A stretch of DNA of 64,000 bases from Branchipolynoe longqiensis (lineage: Eukaryota > Annelida > Polychaeta > Phyllodocida > Polynoidae). The stretch's first letter is position 1; each line of letters opens with the position of its first letter. Positions 40,613-50,880 of this stretch are shown piece after piece. Under the pieces are notes generated by a model that was given only the letters and a program-made list of their open reading frames with translations, did no database searches and was not told the origin of the DNA. The stretch spans positions 5,518,001 to 5,582,000 of the forward strand of contig CM059203.1 in NCBI GenBank assembly GCA_030323885.1, given 5' to 3'. A program made the position numbers and the translations under genes.

Positions 40613-41812
40613 ACTAATCTCACTAGGACACCTATTACTATCGCTAGTCTGACTAAGACACATATTACTACCACTAGTCTGACTAAGATGCCTATTACTA
40701 CCACTAGTCTCACTAAGACACCTATTACTACCACTAGTCTGACTAAGACGCCTAATACTATCGCTAGTCTGACTAAGACACATATTACTATCACTAATCT
40801 CACTAAGACACCTATTACTACCACTTGTCTTACTAAGACACCCATTACTCTCACTAGTCTGACTAAGACACCTATTACTATCACTAGTCTCACTAAGACA
40901 CCCATTACTATCACTAGTCTCACTAAGACACCTATTACTATCACTAGTCTCACTAAGACGCCTATTACTACCACTAGTCTCACTAAGATGCCTATTACTA
41001 CCACTAGTCTCACTAAGACACATATTACTACAACTAGTCTGACTAAGATGCCTATTACTACCATTAGTCTCACTAAGACACCTATTACTCTCACTATTCT
41101 CACTAAGACACATATTACTACAACTAGTCTCACTAAGACACCTATTACTACCACTAGTCTGACTAAGACGCCTAATACTATCGCTAGTCTCACTAAGAGA
41201 CCTATTACTACCACTAGTCTCACTAAGACACCTATTACTACCGCTAGTCTGACTAAGACGCCTAATACTATCGCTAGTCTCACTAAGACACATATTACTA
41301 TCACTAATCTCACTAAGACACCTATTACTACCACTTGTCTGACTAAGACACCTATTACTACCACTAGTCTCACTAAGATGCCTATTACTACCACCAGTCT
41401 CACTAAGACACCTATTACTACCACTAGTCTCACTAAGACGCCTAATACTATCACTAGTCTCACTAAGACACCTATTACTACCACTAGTCTCAGTAAGACA
41501 CCTATTACTATCACTAATCTGACTAAGATGCCTAATACTACCACTAGTCTGACTAAGATGCCTATTACTACCACCAGTCTCACTAAGACACCTATTACTA
41601 TCACTAGTCTCACTAAGACACCTAATACTATCACTAGTCTCACTAAGACACCTATTACTACCACTAATCTCACTAAGACACCTATTACTACCACTTGTCT
41701 CACTAAGACACCTATTACTACCACTAGTCTCACTAAGACGCCTAATACTATCACTAGTCTCACTAAGACACCTAATACTACCACTAGTCTGACTAGAACG
41801 CCTGCTACTTCT
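40613..41812. repeat. 30-bp minisatellite, block 2
   Basis: About 40 units of exactly 30 bp continue block 1 after the R5 insertion. Variants cluster (CTAATACTATC, AAGATGCC, ACTTGTCT), some repeated at fixed multi-unit spacing. The array ends at ACTTCTCACTG near 41815. Confidence 0.95.
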
Positions 41813-42210
41813 CACTGTTATTGTTGTGGTACTGCTGGTGCTGCTATTTGTGCTGGCCGTGCCAGGCGTGTATGTTCAGCGTCTATTTATGACGCAGACA
41901 AGATCTGCGGAGGAGACAGAAAGTGGAGGGTTAAGCATTCACCGGCTTTGTCTTGTGTCTTTGTCCACACTCGCTCTGCGCCTGTCTCAGTCAGTATAGT
42001 ATAGCACATCTTTAAAGCACTAAATACACTCAGCAACCTCCACTTGTCAGTTCTATTTACTGGGCTGCGGCTATGTCATAGTGATCGAAAGACATAATTT
42101 TATATACACATTTATCTTGTGTCTTTGTCACACTATGCCTCAGTCAGCATATTTTTAAAACATAGTTTTAACGCACTGAATACACTGCCTGATATTCGCT
42201 TTTATTCATT

Positions 42211-42399
42211 AGGGCAACTAGAGCAAATAATGCGCCACTACTAAAGCAGACCAGAAGCCAAATAAAAGCTCACGAGAGAAGCACGCTAGAAATGGCTGCC
42301 AAGGTGTGGAATGCCCAAACAGTAAAGGAACGACAAATTCCTGACCTAAAAACATACAAAAAATATCTGTGCAAAATAAGGCTAGGAACCCCCAACTAA
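42211..42399 (+). pseudogene. LINE-F protein C-terminus
   Basis: 62 codons to a stop. They include TRSQIKAHERSTLEM and MAAKVWNAQTVKERQIPDLK, the terminal region common to CR1/Rex-like LINE reverse transcriptases. There is no start and no catalytic domain. The same terminus lies at about 32723-32803 on the complement. Confidence 0.75.
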
Positions 42400-42805
42400 G
42401 CTGCACCGCAAAAGGGCAGGTGATACATGTCACGGCCCACCAGCGAGACGCCCAATGGAAGGTAACCATACCAAAAGCACCCAGATAACACACCTCACAG
42501 CTGCGTACAAGCCTATGATATGTAAATAGGAGTAGGCTAGTCTAGAAATAAGAGTAGAAAAAATAAAGCACATATATGCCAAGAAAATCCAAAAAAATTA
42601 ACATAGACTACTATAGTACTAACCAGACCAACCAACTATCTATCTGCTACTGAAATACAGGCAATCAAATACCTTATCAGCAGCTACTGTGTGATAAGAC
42701 AACACCAACACTACAGCTGGCCAGCATTGAAAACAAGCCTGAATACCCAGGCTTATATGCTATGGACAGTATAAATACAGCCTCAATAAAAAAAATTTAA
42801 AAAAA
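42213..42805 (+). mobile_element. LINE-F 3' end inserted in the 160-bp satellite
   Basis: It starts in coding sequence and ends TCAATAAAAAAAATTTAAAA. The 3' region contains CCAGCATTGAAAACAAGCC and CCCAGGCTTATATGC. Satellite sequence CTTTTATTCATTAG precedes it and TGTCGCTATGATGTC follows, so the target was a satellite monomer. Confidence 0.85.
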
Positions 42806-44189
42806 TGTCGCTATGATGTCATGGCTATAATCAAAAGACGTGGTGTTATATACGCCTTTCTTTGGTGTCTTTGTTCACACTAACTCTCCTCCTGTCTCAG
42901 TCAGTATATTATAGCACAGCTTTAAAGCACTGAATACACTCAGCAACATCCACTTGTAAGTTCTACTTACTGGGCTGCGGCTATGATGCCATAGTGATCG
43001 AAAGACATAATTTTATATACACATTTCTCTTGTGTCTTTGTCCACACTATGCCTCAGTCAGCATATTTTTAAAGCATAGTTTTAAAGCACTGAATACACT
43101 GCCTGATATTCGCTTTTATTCATTAGTATGTCGCTATGATGTCATGGCTATAATCAAAAGATATATTATATACACTTTTACCTTGCGTCTTTGTTCACAC
43201 TAACTCTCCGCCTGTCTCAGTCAATATATCACAGCACAGCCTTAAAGCACTGAATACACTCAGTGACATCCACTTGAAAGTTCTACTTACTGGGCTGCGG
43301 CTATGATGTCATAGTGATCGAAAGACATAATTTTATATACACATTTATTTCTCTTGTGTCTTTGTCCACACTATGCCTCAGTCAGCATATTTTTAAAGCA
43401 TAGTTTTAAAGCACTGAATACACTGCCTGATATTCGCTTTTATTCATTAGTATGTCGCTATGATGTCATGGCTATAATCAAAAGACATGGTGTTATATAC
43501 GCCTTTCTTTGGTGTCTTTGTTCACACTACCTCTCCTCCTGTCTCAGTCAGTATAGTATAGCACATCTTTAAAGCACTGAATACACTCAGCAACATCCGC
43601 TTGTAAGTTCTACTTACTGGGCTGCGGCTATGATGTCATAGTGATCGAAAGACATAATTTTATATACACATTTATTTCTCTTGTGTCTTTGTCCACACTA
43701 TGCCTCAGTCAGCATATTTTTAATGCACTGAATACACACTAACTCTCCTCCTGTCTCAGTCAGTATATCATAGCACAGCTTTAATGCACTGAATACAGTC
43801 AGCAACATCCACTTGTAAGTTCTATTTACTGGGATGTGGCTATGATGTCAAAGCAATAATCAAATGACATGATTATCTTGTATGCCTCAGTCAGCATATT
43901 ATAGCACAGTTTTAAAGTGCTGAATACACTCACCAACATCTGCTTTTATTTACTGGGATGCGGCAGTGATGTTATGGCTATAATCGAAAGACATGATTTT
44001 ATATACGCCTTTCTCTGGTGCCGTTGTCCACAATCACTCTCCACCAGCGACATCCAGCATGTTGGAGGGCAGACTAATGGTGCCTTTATAGTGCTGTCCC
44101 ATTGGGAGACTGGGCCCCAGCAACATGACTCGATATGTAGAAACTACCCACTCATCGTGGTCACCAGTTCGTAGAGTCTAATGCTCGGA

Positions 44190-44527
44190 TATGTTGGATG
44201 TGTACGTAGGCTATGAGGAAAACAATACAGACCAAGAGAAAGGAAGCATGTATAGTATAAGAGAGAGAGTCCAGCCCTCTGGTTTATTATTATATAGTTA
44301 CATGGGTTCTTGGTAGAGTATCACACCACCTCCTTCCACCAATGGGAATCGAGCATTCCTGGTCCTACCAACAGGGATCCAGCATTCCTGGTCTTCATGG
44401 ATACCAGTGGTCTGCCCATCACCAGTAGCTGTATGGCCCCTTGGCCACCACCAATCTTGACCTTTTGAGTGTGGTGACCCCTACCCCAGCAGAAGGGCTA
44501 GGCCCTGAGTGCAATCACACCCAGACC
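44190..44527 (-). mobile_element. LTR-like repeat (solo LTR candidate), second copy
   Basis: The complement of the 18478-18836 repeat. On its sense strand TATATAATAATAAACCAGAG precedes a CT-rich start region, and the end is near ACACATCCAACA. A SINE-1 fragment lies just left at 44080-44160. Confidence 0.48.
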
Positions 44528-44542
44528 TGCCAGCACCACTAT

Positions 44543-45096
44543 AGCCGTGTTCACACCCACCACTTTAGGCCGAACTAGATAAGGTGAACTAGATGAGGCG
44601 AACTAGTGTCGTGTCCACACACGGAGCGGATTAAGGCGGAAATTGATATCTGCGCATAAGCAAGTCCATACTAACCAGCGCCAGTTTCGGTTAATCGACG
44701 TCGGCAGAGAGAGTGTGGGTTCGACCTAGATCTGTTTCGGCTGAATTGTATTGTTTTGGAACGGTCAAAACTTCGGCTGGGCAGTGAAACCCTAAAAATA
44801 AATGCTGAAAAAAATATCTGTGCACCTCTAGCCGGTTCATAAACCAAATTATATTGTACAGTGTGACGTGGTTAAGCCGCTTCAAGTAAACCGCTACCGT
44901 TCACACAAGCAAGATGGGCCGACCCAAGCTAGTTCGCTTCATTTAAACCACCTCGCGAGGCGACCTACTGGAGGCGAACTAGATGAGGCGACTCAGCCTT
45001 AATCCGCCTCAGAATCGGGTTCACACGGCCAATGTGAGCCGACTTAGATTAGGCGCACTAGATGAGGCGACTTAACGTCGAGGTGTGAACACGGCT
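44543..45096. mobile_element. FB element 8
   Basis: The ends AGCCGTGTTCACACCCACC and the complement of GGTGTGAACACGGCT are flanked by TAT on both sides. The interior repeats GCCGAACTAGAT, GAGGCGAACTAGATGAGGCG and ACCGCTAC motifs in both orientations. It is similar in length and termini to the copy at 15907. Confidence 0.84.
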
Positions 45097-45130
45097 TATG
45101 TCTATTTACATTCCAGTCAGGCACACCAAC

Positions 45131-45133
<3 letters not shown>

Positions 45134-45184
<51 letters not shown>
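45134..45184. repeat. (AT)n microsatellite
   Basis: About 25 AT dinucleotides. Confidence 0.95.
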
Positions 45185-45186
<2 letters not shown>

Positions 45187-45403
45187 CAGTGCGCGAGTGA
45201 CAGTATTCGCGGCACTGGGGTGGTGGCGCCACTTGTCCCACCCAGGCGAGGGGCCACCCATAAAGTAGTACACAGAATCAGGGTGGCCAGTAGGGGATAT
45301 TCCCTTACGCGCCTTTATACTCGCATAAGTTTTATACATCACATATATATATAACACTTACCTATATTTAATTCTCTATATTGAACTATTCAAACGGATG
45401 ACT
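45185..45403. repeat. Repeat I
   Basis: It includes GGGGATATTCCCTTACGCG, CTCGCATAAGTTTTATACATC and AACACTTACCTATATTTAATT. Parts recur inverted at 59940-60150 and direct at 48479-48540. Identity unknown. Confidence 0.5.
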
Positions 45404-45628
45404 TATCTCCTCTCCCCTCTCTCCTCTCCCTCTCTCCCCTCTATCCTCTCCCTCTTCCCCTCTCCCTCTCCCCCTCTTCTTCCTCCATCATTCCTACTTC
45501 CTTCATCCCTGTTGCCTTCCATGTCCGTCTTCCCTCTTCCCTTTCCCTCCTCCCTTCTTCCTCCTCCCCTCCTTCGCTCCCTCCTTCCCGCCTCCCTTCT
45601 CCCTCCTCCCCTCCTTCCGTCCATCCCT
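45404..45628. repeat. CT-rich polypyrimidine tract
   Basis: CTCTCCCCTCTCTCC-like simple DNA. It is the insertion target of the SINE-1 at 45641. Confidence 0.9.
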
Positions 45629-45640
45629 CCCACAGTCCTG

Positions 45641-45971
45641 ACCAGACGGGATGGCGGAATGAGTTAGAGCGTCCGTCTCCCGTACTGGTAGATCGTGGGG
45701 TCGTGGGTTCGAGTCCCGGTCGAGTCAAACCAATGACTTTAAAATTTATACTTGTCGCTTCCTAGCCAGGCGCTCGGCATTATCAGGATAGGGTGTGCTC
45801 AGTGTCAGGATAATGTGACTGAGTGGGATACCAGGTCATGGTGCCGGCGGCCTGGTTTCCCAGTGGGACAGCACTATAAAGTCACCATGAGTGCGCACTG
45901 TCACAGGTCGGTACCCATCCTGATATGACCTTAGATGTTGCTAGGACATAAAACAACAACAAACAAACAAA
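45641..45971 (+). mobile_element. Full-length SINE-1 with 13-bp duplication
   Basis: Flanked by CCCACAGTCCTG(A), ending at 45640 on the left and starting at 45972 on the right. The head ACCAGACGGGATGGCGG, perfect B box GGGTTCGAGTCCC and tail AAAACAACAACAAACAAAC are all intact. It is among the youngest-looking copies. Confidence 0.94.
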
Positions 45972-45984
45972 CCCACAGTCCTGA

Positions 45985-46880
45985 ACCAGCCAGCCCTTGC
46001 CCGATCCTAATACCCCTTTCACACTACAACGTAACAGGGCAGCGAGTGGACAACTTAAAAATCACTTCGAAATCGAAATTCTCGTCGTTTCAGGGCCAAA
46101 TTGGACGTCAGTGCAACATAGTGGATGTAGGCGAAATGTCGGTCCAACGTACTAGTAACGTAAAATAAAAAGACTAACGAGTCTCCAGCGCGTGCTGCTT
46201 CAGCCTAGCAAAACCCTAGCGTTGGCTTAGCATAGGACTCGAAGGCAAAACGTTCGCACCACGTTCACAGCACATTCACTTATGTTCAAAGAACGTTGGC
46301 GCATGTTACATATGTTACGCACAGGCCAGCCATTCATTAACTACATCGAATACGTCAAGACACATTGGACTTACGTTAGACTAACATTAGACAAACATCA
46401 GAGACATGTTAGACCTATGTCGAGATACATTAACACCACGTTGTCAGCGTGCGGGCTGCACGTTCATCCAGGCTCTCCGTTAGTGTACCATAAGTCGATG
46501 AAGCTCAACGCAGACTGACATAGCTCTAACAAACGTCTAACGTATCTCGAAGTAAGCCTAATGTGAGCTCAACGTAACCCAATGTAACAGCCTTACATCG
46601 AGCTACGTCAAAAGTTTTGGGTATGTCACCGTATCTCAATGTAACTCGGTGTATCTCGACGTAGGCTTAATGAACGAGTAACGTATCTCGACGTAATGGC
46701 CAAATTTCACCTACGTCGACTTACGCTACCGCGTTACATCATAGTGTGACAGGGGTATAACAATGCTAAGGGTCAGGCAAGGAAGTGACAAGTATCAATT
46801 TAGTCATCATCTTGTCTTTGTCTCAGCTGGGGATTGATCCCACCACCTCCCGTACGGGGAAGCGGGCGCCCTACCCACTT
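45985..46880 (-). mobile_element. SINE-1 fragment split by an FB element
   Basis: AACCAGCCAGCCCTTGCCCGATCCTAA (as two short motifs) lies left of the FB and TAACAATGCTAAGGGTCAGG lies right of it. Together they reconstitute the usual body order. A degraded head follows to about 46880. Confidence 0.8.
46011..46757. mobile_element. FB element 9
   Basis: The ends TACCCCTTTCACACTAC and the complement of ATAGTGTGACAGGGGTA have an exact TAA duplication (46008-46010, 46758-46760), confirmed by the SINE-1 target. At 747 bp it is the longest FB without an insertion. The interior is a run of AACGTA, CTACGTCGA and TATCTCGACGTA motifs spaced about 10-20 bp. Confidence 0.88.
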
Positions 46881-46989
46881 GATAATTCCTTCCTGTCAGA
46901 GCATTATGGGACATTGCCAAAACATTTGGGGTTCACAAATTGCATTCCACCGCGGCCTGCAGGTAACCTCACACTACACTTCACTTGCT

Positions 46990-47960
46990 TTACACCTTCC
47001 CCCGTCCCCTACCCTCCTCCTCTTCTCTCTCCTCTCCTCTCTTCCTCTCCTCCTATCTTTCTCTCCTCCTGTCCTCCTCTCCTCCTCTCCTCCTCTCCTC
47101 CCACCCCTTCCCTCTCCTCTCCTCTCCACTCCCTCTCTTCTCCCTCACTCCCCCCTCCCCTCCCACTTCTCCTCTTCCTGTAGCTCTCCTCTCCTCTGCT
47201 CTCCACTCCCTCTCTTCCCCCCCCCCACTCTCCCCCTCCCCTCCCACTTCTCTTCCTGTAGCTCTCCTCTCTCCTCTCCTCTCCCCATTCTCCCTCCTCT
47301 ACCCATCTCTCCCTCCCTCCCTCCACTCCTTTCCCTCCTTCTCACCTCCCTTCCCGCACTCCCCTCCTCCCCCGCCTGCCCGTCCTCCTTCGCTCCTACT
47401 TCCCCCTCTCCTCCCCCCACCCCTTTCCAATCCTCCCAAGTCCTTCTCCCAATCCCCCCCACTTCCTCCTTCCCTCCCCTCCCCTCCCTTCCCCTCCCAA
47501 TTCCATGTCCCAACCTCCTCACTTCCACCTCCCCATTCCTTCCCTCCACTCCCTCACCTTCACCCTCCGCTCTTCCTCCCCACTCCCCCTTTCCCTCCCC
47601 CCTCTCCCCCCTTCCCTCCCCCTCTCCCCATTCCCTCCCTCTCCCCTCCCATCTCCCTTTCCCTCCCCCTGTTCCCCTTCCCTCCCCTCTCCCCTCTCCC
47701 CCTCCCCCCCTCTCTCCCCCCCTCTACCTCCTTCGCTCCCCCTATCCTTCCTCCCTCCCCCTCTATCCCCTTTCTCTCCCTCTGCTCCCCTCACTCCCTC
47801 TCTCCCCCTCCCCCCCTCTCCTCCCCTTCCCTCCCCCCTCTCCCCTCCCCCCCTCTCCCCTCTCCCCCACTCCCCCCCTCTCCCCCCTCTCCCCTCCCTC
47901 CCCCTCTCCCCCCCCTTCCCTCCCCCCCCCTTCCCTCCCCTGACCTTCCCCCTCGGCCCT
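46990..47960. repeat. Polypyrimidine CT-rich tract
   Basis: Nearly 1 kb of C/T on the + strand, with two copies of a longer unit near 47110-47300 (TCCTGTAGCTCTCCTCTCC). All long frames here are Pro/Ser/Leu or Gly/Arg/Glu artefacts. Confidence 0.93.
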
Positions 47961-48000
47961 CCCCCGCCTCAGTTCAGTGGGACGCCGGAAGGGAATTTTT

Positions 48001-48390
48001 AATTTTTAAAATTTTTATTGAGGCTGTATTTATACTGTCCATAGCATATAAGCCCGGGTACCCAGGCTTGTTTTCAATGCTGGCCAGTTGTAGTGTTGGT
48101 GTTATCGTAGAATTGTTCTACTTCTGGTGTTGCATGCTGGGAAACACCCAAAGTTGTTACTCACCCGTCCTCCCTTCTACGTCGTGATCCCGAATGAGGT
48201 CATGGCCTTGACCTTTCCTTAAAGCTGCATAACCCGATGCAAGTATAACATTTACAAACCCATACACTCTGTGTAGAAGTGATGGGTTATTTGGGGTGTT
48301 TTTTTTCGTGACAAGGCATTTACCCTTCCCATAACATATAAGCCCCCGCAAGAGTGCTTGTTTTCAACGCTGGACAGCTGGTTAAACGAA
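48001..48390 (-). mobile_element. Two LINE-F-type 3' ends
   Basis: 48001-48112 and 48305-48390 on the complement each carry the GAAAACAAGC...TTATATG 3' motif and an A-rich tail. Between them, CCTTAAAGCTGCATAACCCG near 48220 resembles one K terminus. Confidence 0.6.
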
Positions 48391-48591
48391 AAAGGACATA
48401 ATGTATCTTAAACACTTCTCGCCATGAATATGGCCTTTGTTGCCGACATGGCGTAAATCAACTACCAATCAATCAAAACCATAACACTTATCTATATTTA
48501 ATTCTGTATATTGAACTATTCAAACCGATGACTTATCAAATTGATACTTATCGCTCAAGCATTACTAGGATAGGACAAGGACTGGTTAGTC

Positions 48592-49008
48592 ATCATCATC
48601 ATCATCATGCTGTCGGTCACAATGCGATAAAGACTGCTTTCATTACTTGACTGCCGCTCTCCATTTAGCTAAGTACATTTCATGAAAGCTGCCTGCAAAA
48701 GTGTTGAAGTGCTGCTGGCTTTTGCAAGTTACCAGCGGCACTCTCTCGGGGAGCAAGTAGAGGTTTCACACCGGCAAGAACATGTCCAGACAGGCGCAAA
48801 ACTATTTGTCCCTGCAGTGGCTGGTCGGGAGATGTTGGGAGTTCCATACATCGACCGCCCTTGATGCTGCCACAGTGACATGGTTTTCTGTTCAGGGTTT
48901 GCTCCCTTAGCCTTCAGTTCTGTCAAGAACCTGTACCACAAGGCAGTGGTTTACAACTCTGCAGGGCAGGGGCGTCAAACTCCCTGAGGTATTGCAATAC
49001 CTCCATAC
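48592..49008 (-). mobile_element. R5 retroposon copy
   Basis: A full-length copy with the (CAT)n end at the left (the tail on the complement) and GGTATTGCAATACC at the right. It differs from the 40199 copy by scattered substitutions. Confidence 0.83.
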
Positions 49009-49014
49009 CCATAC

Positions 49015-49143
49015 AGTATCAGGATAATGTGACTGTGATATCAGGTCATGGTGCCATTGGCCTGTTCTCCCAGTGAGACAACACTATGAAGCCCCCATGA
49101 GTGTGCACTGTCACAAGTCGGTACCCGTCTTGATATGACCTTA
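49015..49143 (+). mobile_element. SINE-1 3' fragment
   Basis: Body from CAGTATCAGGATAATG to CTTGATATGACCTTA, directly followed by another SINE-1 head. Confidence 0.8.
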
Positions 49144-49145
49144 GT

Positions 49146-49780
49146 ACCAGACGGGGCGGCCAAATGAGTTGAGCGTCCATATCCTGTTTTGGGAGATCGG
49201 GGGATCCAAACCCATGAGTATGTGTGTTTGAACCCCGGTCGAGTCAAATAGTTTTGCACCTGTCTGGACATGTTCTTGCCGGTGTGAAACCTCGATTTGC
49301 TCCCCGAGAGAGTGCCGCTGGTAACTTGCAAAAAGCCAGCAGCACTTCAACACTTTTGCAAGCAGCTTTCATGACATGTAAGACCGACTCATGGACATCA
49401 CTCTCACAGCAGAGAGCTAAATGGAGAGCGACAGTCAAGTAATGAAAGCAGTCTTTGTCGCATCGCGACCGACAGCATGATGATGATGAGTCAAACTAAT
49501 GACTTAAAAATGTATACATGTCGCTACCTAGCCTGGCGCTAGGCATTATTAGGATAGGGCAATAATCGGTCAGTATCAGGATAATGTGACTGAGTGGGAT
49601 ATCATGTCATGGTGCTCATGGCCTGGTCTCTCAGTAGGGCAGCACTATAAAGTCACTATGAGTGTACAGTCATAAGTCGGTACCCATCATGATATGACCT
49701 TGGATGTTGCTAGGACGTAAAACAACAAACAAACATCATATGCCCTTAGATGTTGCTAGGACATAAAACAACAAACTAAT
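49146..49780 (+). mobile_element. SINE-1 split by R5, with duplicated tail
   Basis: The head CCAGACGGGGCGGCC runs to GAGTCAAA. R5 lies at 49249-49487, and the body resumes GAGTCAAACTAATGAC. After the tail at 49735 a second tail (TTAGATGTTGCTAGGAC...) follows at 49740-49780. Confidence 0.86.
49249..49487 (+). mobile_element. 5'-truncated R5 inside SINE-1
   Basis: Flanked by GAGTCAAA at 49241-49248 and 49488-49495, which match exactly. It starts mid-element at TAGTTTTGCACCTG and ends in ATGATGATGATG, showing that the ATG tail is the 3' end and that truncation is 5', as in target-primed retroposition. Confidence 0.88.
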
Positions 49781-49789
49781 TTGTGGTGT

Positions 49790-50085
49790 TCTCTGTGGCG
49801 GAGTGGTTAAAGTGTCTGACTTTTTTCTAGGTCTGAAAGTTGGTGGTTTGATTCCCTGTGCCTCCCCGCCCCCACCTCTGCCAATTTGGAATTCCACTGC
49901 CGTGTATAACTTACAGCGTCATCAAAAGACAGTTGCTCTCATACCATGTCTATGTGGTGTGGGAGGTTAAAAATCCCTTGGGTCGGTAAAAGTGTAGGCT
50001 CGGGCTTTCTATCGACAAACTGTCTAATGGGTGAAAACAAGTCTATTCAGACTTATCCATGATAGGCAGTATAAATCTTCAAGAA
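49790..50085 (+). mobile_element. SINE-4 copy (sense orientation)
   Basis: TGTTCTCTGTGGCGGAGTGG (A box), B box GTGGTTTGATTCCC, and the body to TAAATCTTCAAGAAATT. The best sense-strand view of this family. Confidence 0.87.
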
Positions 50086-50190
50086 ATTATAATATAATCC
50101 ACTGACCTCATGTGACCCCTGAGTCCTCTGATCCGACTGTAATCGACTTAAAGTTGCCTAATACTGTGAAAGCCAAACATTTTCTAACCA

Positions 50191-50262
50191 AAAAGCCCTG
50201 TCCTGATATGACCTTAGATGTTGCCAGGACATAGAACTCCAACAACTAAACCAACCAACCAA
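50191..50262 (+). mobile_element. SINE-1 tail fragment
   Basis: GTCCTGATATGACCTTAGATG to AACCAACCAACC only. Confidence 0.75.
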
Positions 50263-50325
50263 AGCACTCGCAAAAACATGACCCTCCATATATGGGTGGT
50301 TCTGAGAAACTATGTACAGTACAAT

Positions 50326-50492
50326 CCCGTTAAACCAAGGTCAGTGTCCCGGCAAAATACTACCATTTATCATATAAAAAAAGTTGGTTAAACCAAACTA
50401 TCGGTTAATCCAAACAAAATTGTCGGGCCCCAGTCCACTTCCGGTACGGTTAAACCAAACTTTCATGTGGTTATAAGGTGATCTGAGACTTT
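50326..50492. mobile_element. pogo/Tigger-like left end
   Basis: TA followed by CAGTACAATCCCGTTAAACC resembles the 5543 element. Further AAACCAA motifs follow (GGTTAAACCAAAC, GGTTAATCCAAAC). The right end is not found. Confidence 0.4.
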
Positions 50493-50602
50493 GCCTATGT
50501 GGCAGGAGCGGATTTCCTCCAAAGAAATATGTCAAAATGACCATATGTTTGACGTCCAATAGCCGATGATAAAAATGAATGCGCTCTAGAGGCGTTGTTA
50601 AA
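50493..50602 (+). mobile_element. SINE-2 3' fragment ending at its TTAA
   Basis: Body GTGGCAGGAGCGGATTTCC to GGCGTTGTTAA. The expected ATAAAACAAGC is missing because a K element starts at the TTAA. Confidence 0.78.
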
Positions 50603-50880
50603 GTTGCATCATCCGATGGTTTTGAATTTCTTTATTTTTTCTGAGATAAATATATTAGATCGATCACTAGTATCTACTTTACATTAGTTCAAAGTTACTT
50701 TTATTTTAAATGGTAAACTTTTGAGATATTTTAAGTGCAAACATGGAAAATTAGTTTTGGCAAGCTTGCCAAAACTCTGACACCATAGACTTCTACAGTA
50801 ACAGGTTCTGTTAAATTGACTCAGTATTGCCTTCTACGCAGAAACAAATGCTTAATAAGTGCATCAGTATCTAAGTATCC
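50598..50880. mobile_element. K element, 3' truncated
   Basis: Left end TTAAAGTTGCATCATCCGATG, and the body matches 62489-62843 (complement) through GCATCAGTATCTAAG. The last 85 bp and the right terminus are missing. It sits on the TTAA of a SINE-2 tail. Confidence 0.72.

Larger units (their letters stand above)
42005..44050. repeat. 160-bp satellite-like tandem array
   Basis: The landmark GCACTGAATACACT or a variant occurs at 42017, 42173, 42927, 43087, 43247, 43411, 43574, 43725 and 43797, mostly 151-164 bp apart. Alternate monomers differ (GCTGCGGCTATGATG versus GTATGTCGCTATGATG), giving a dimeric higher order. A LINE-F end interrupts it at 42213-42805, and the 3' units decay. Confidence 0.88.

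Noticed and set aside
39057..41812. CRISPR array
   Set aside because: Contiguous 30-bp tandem units without unique spacers, in an animal genome.
40513..42004. Repeat proteins of 420-470 codons
   Set aside because: The 30-bp satellite is open in several frames on both strands, with no start context, signal peptide or flanking exon; it is a tandem repeat.
48682..48864. A conserved small gene (MKAACK frame)
   Set aside because: Antisense strand of the R5 retroposon; visible differences are amino-acid changing.
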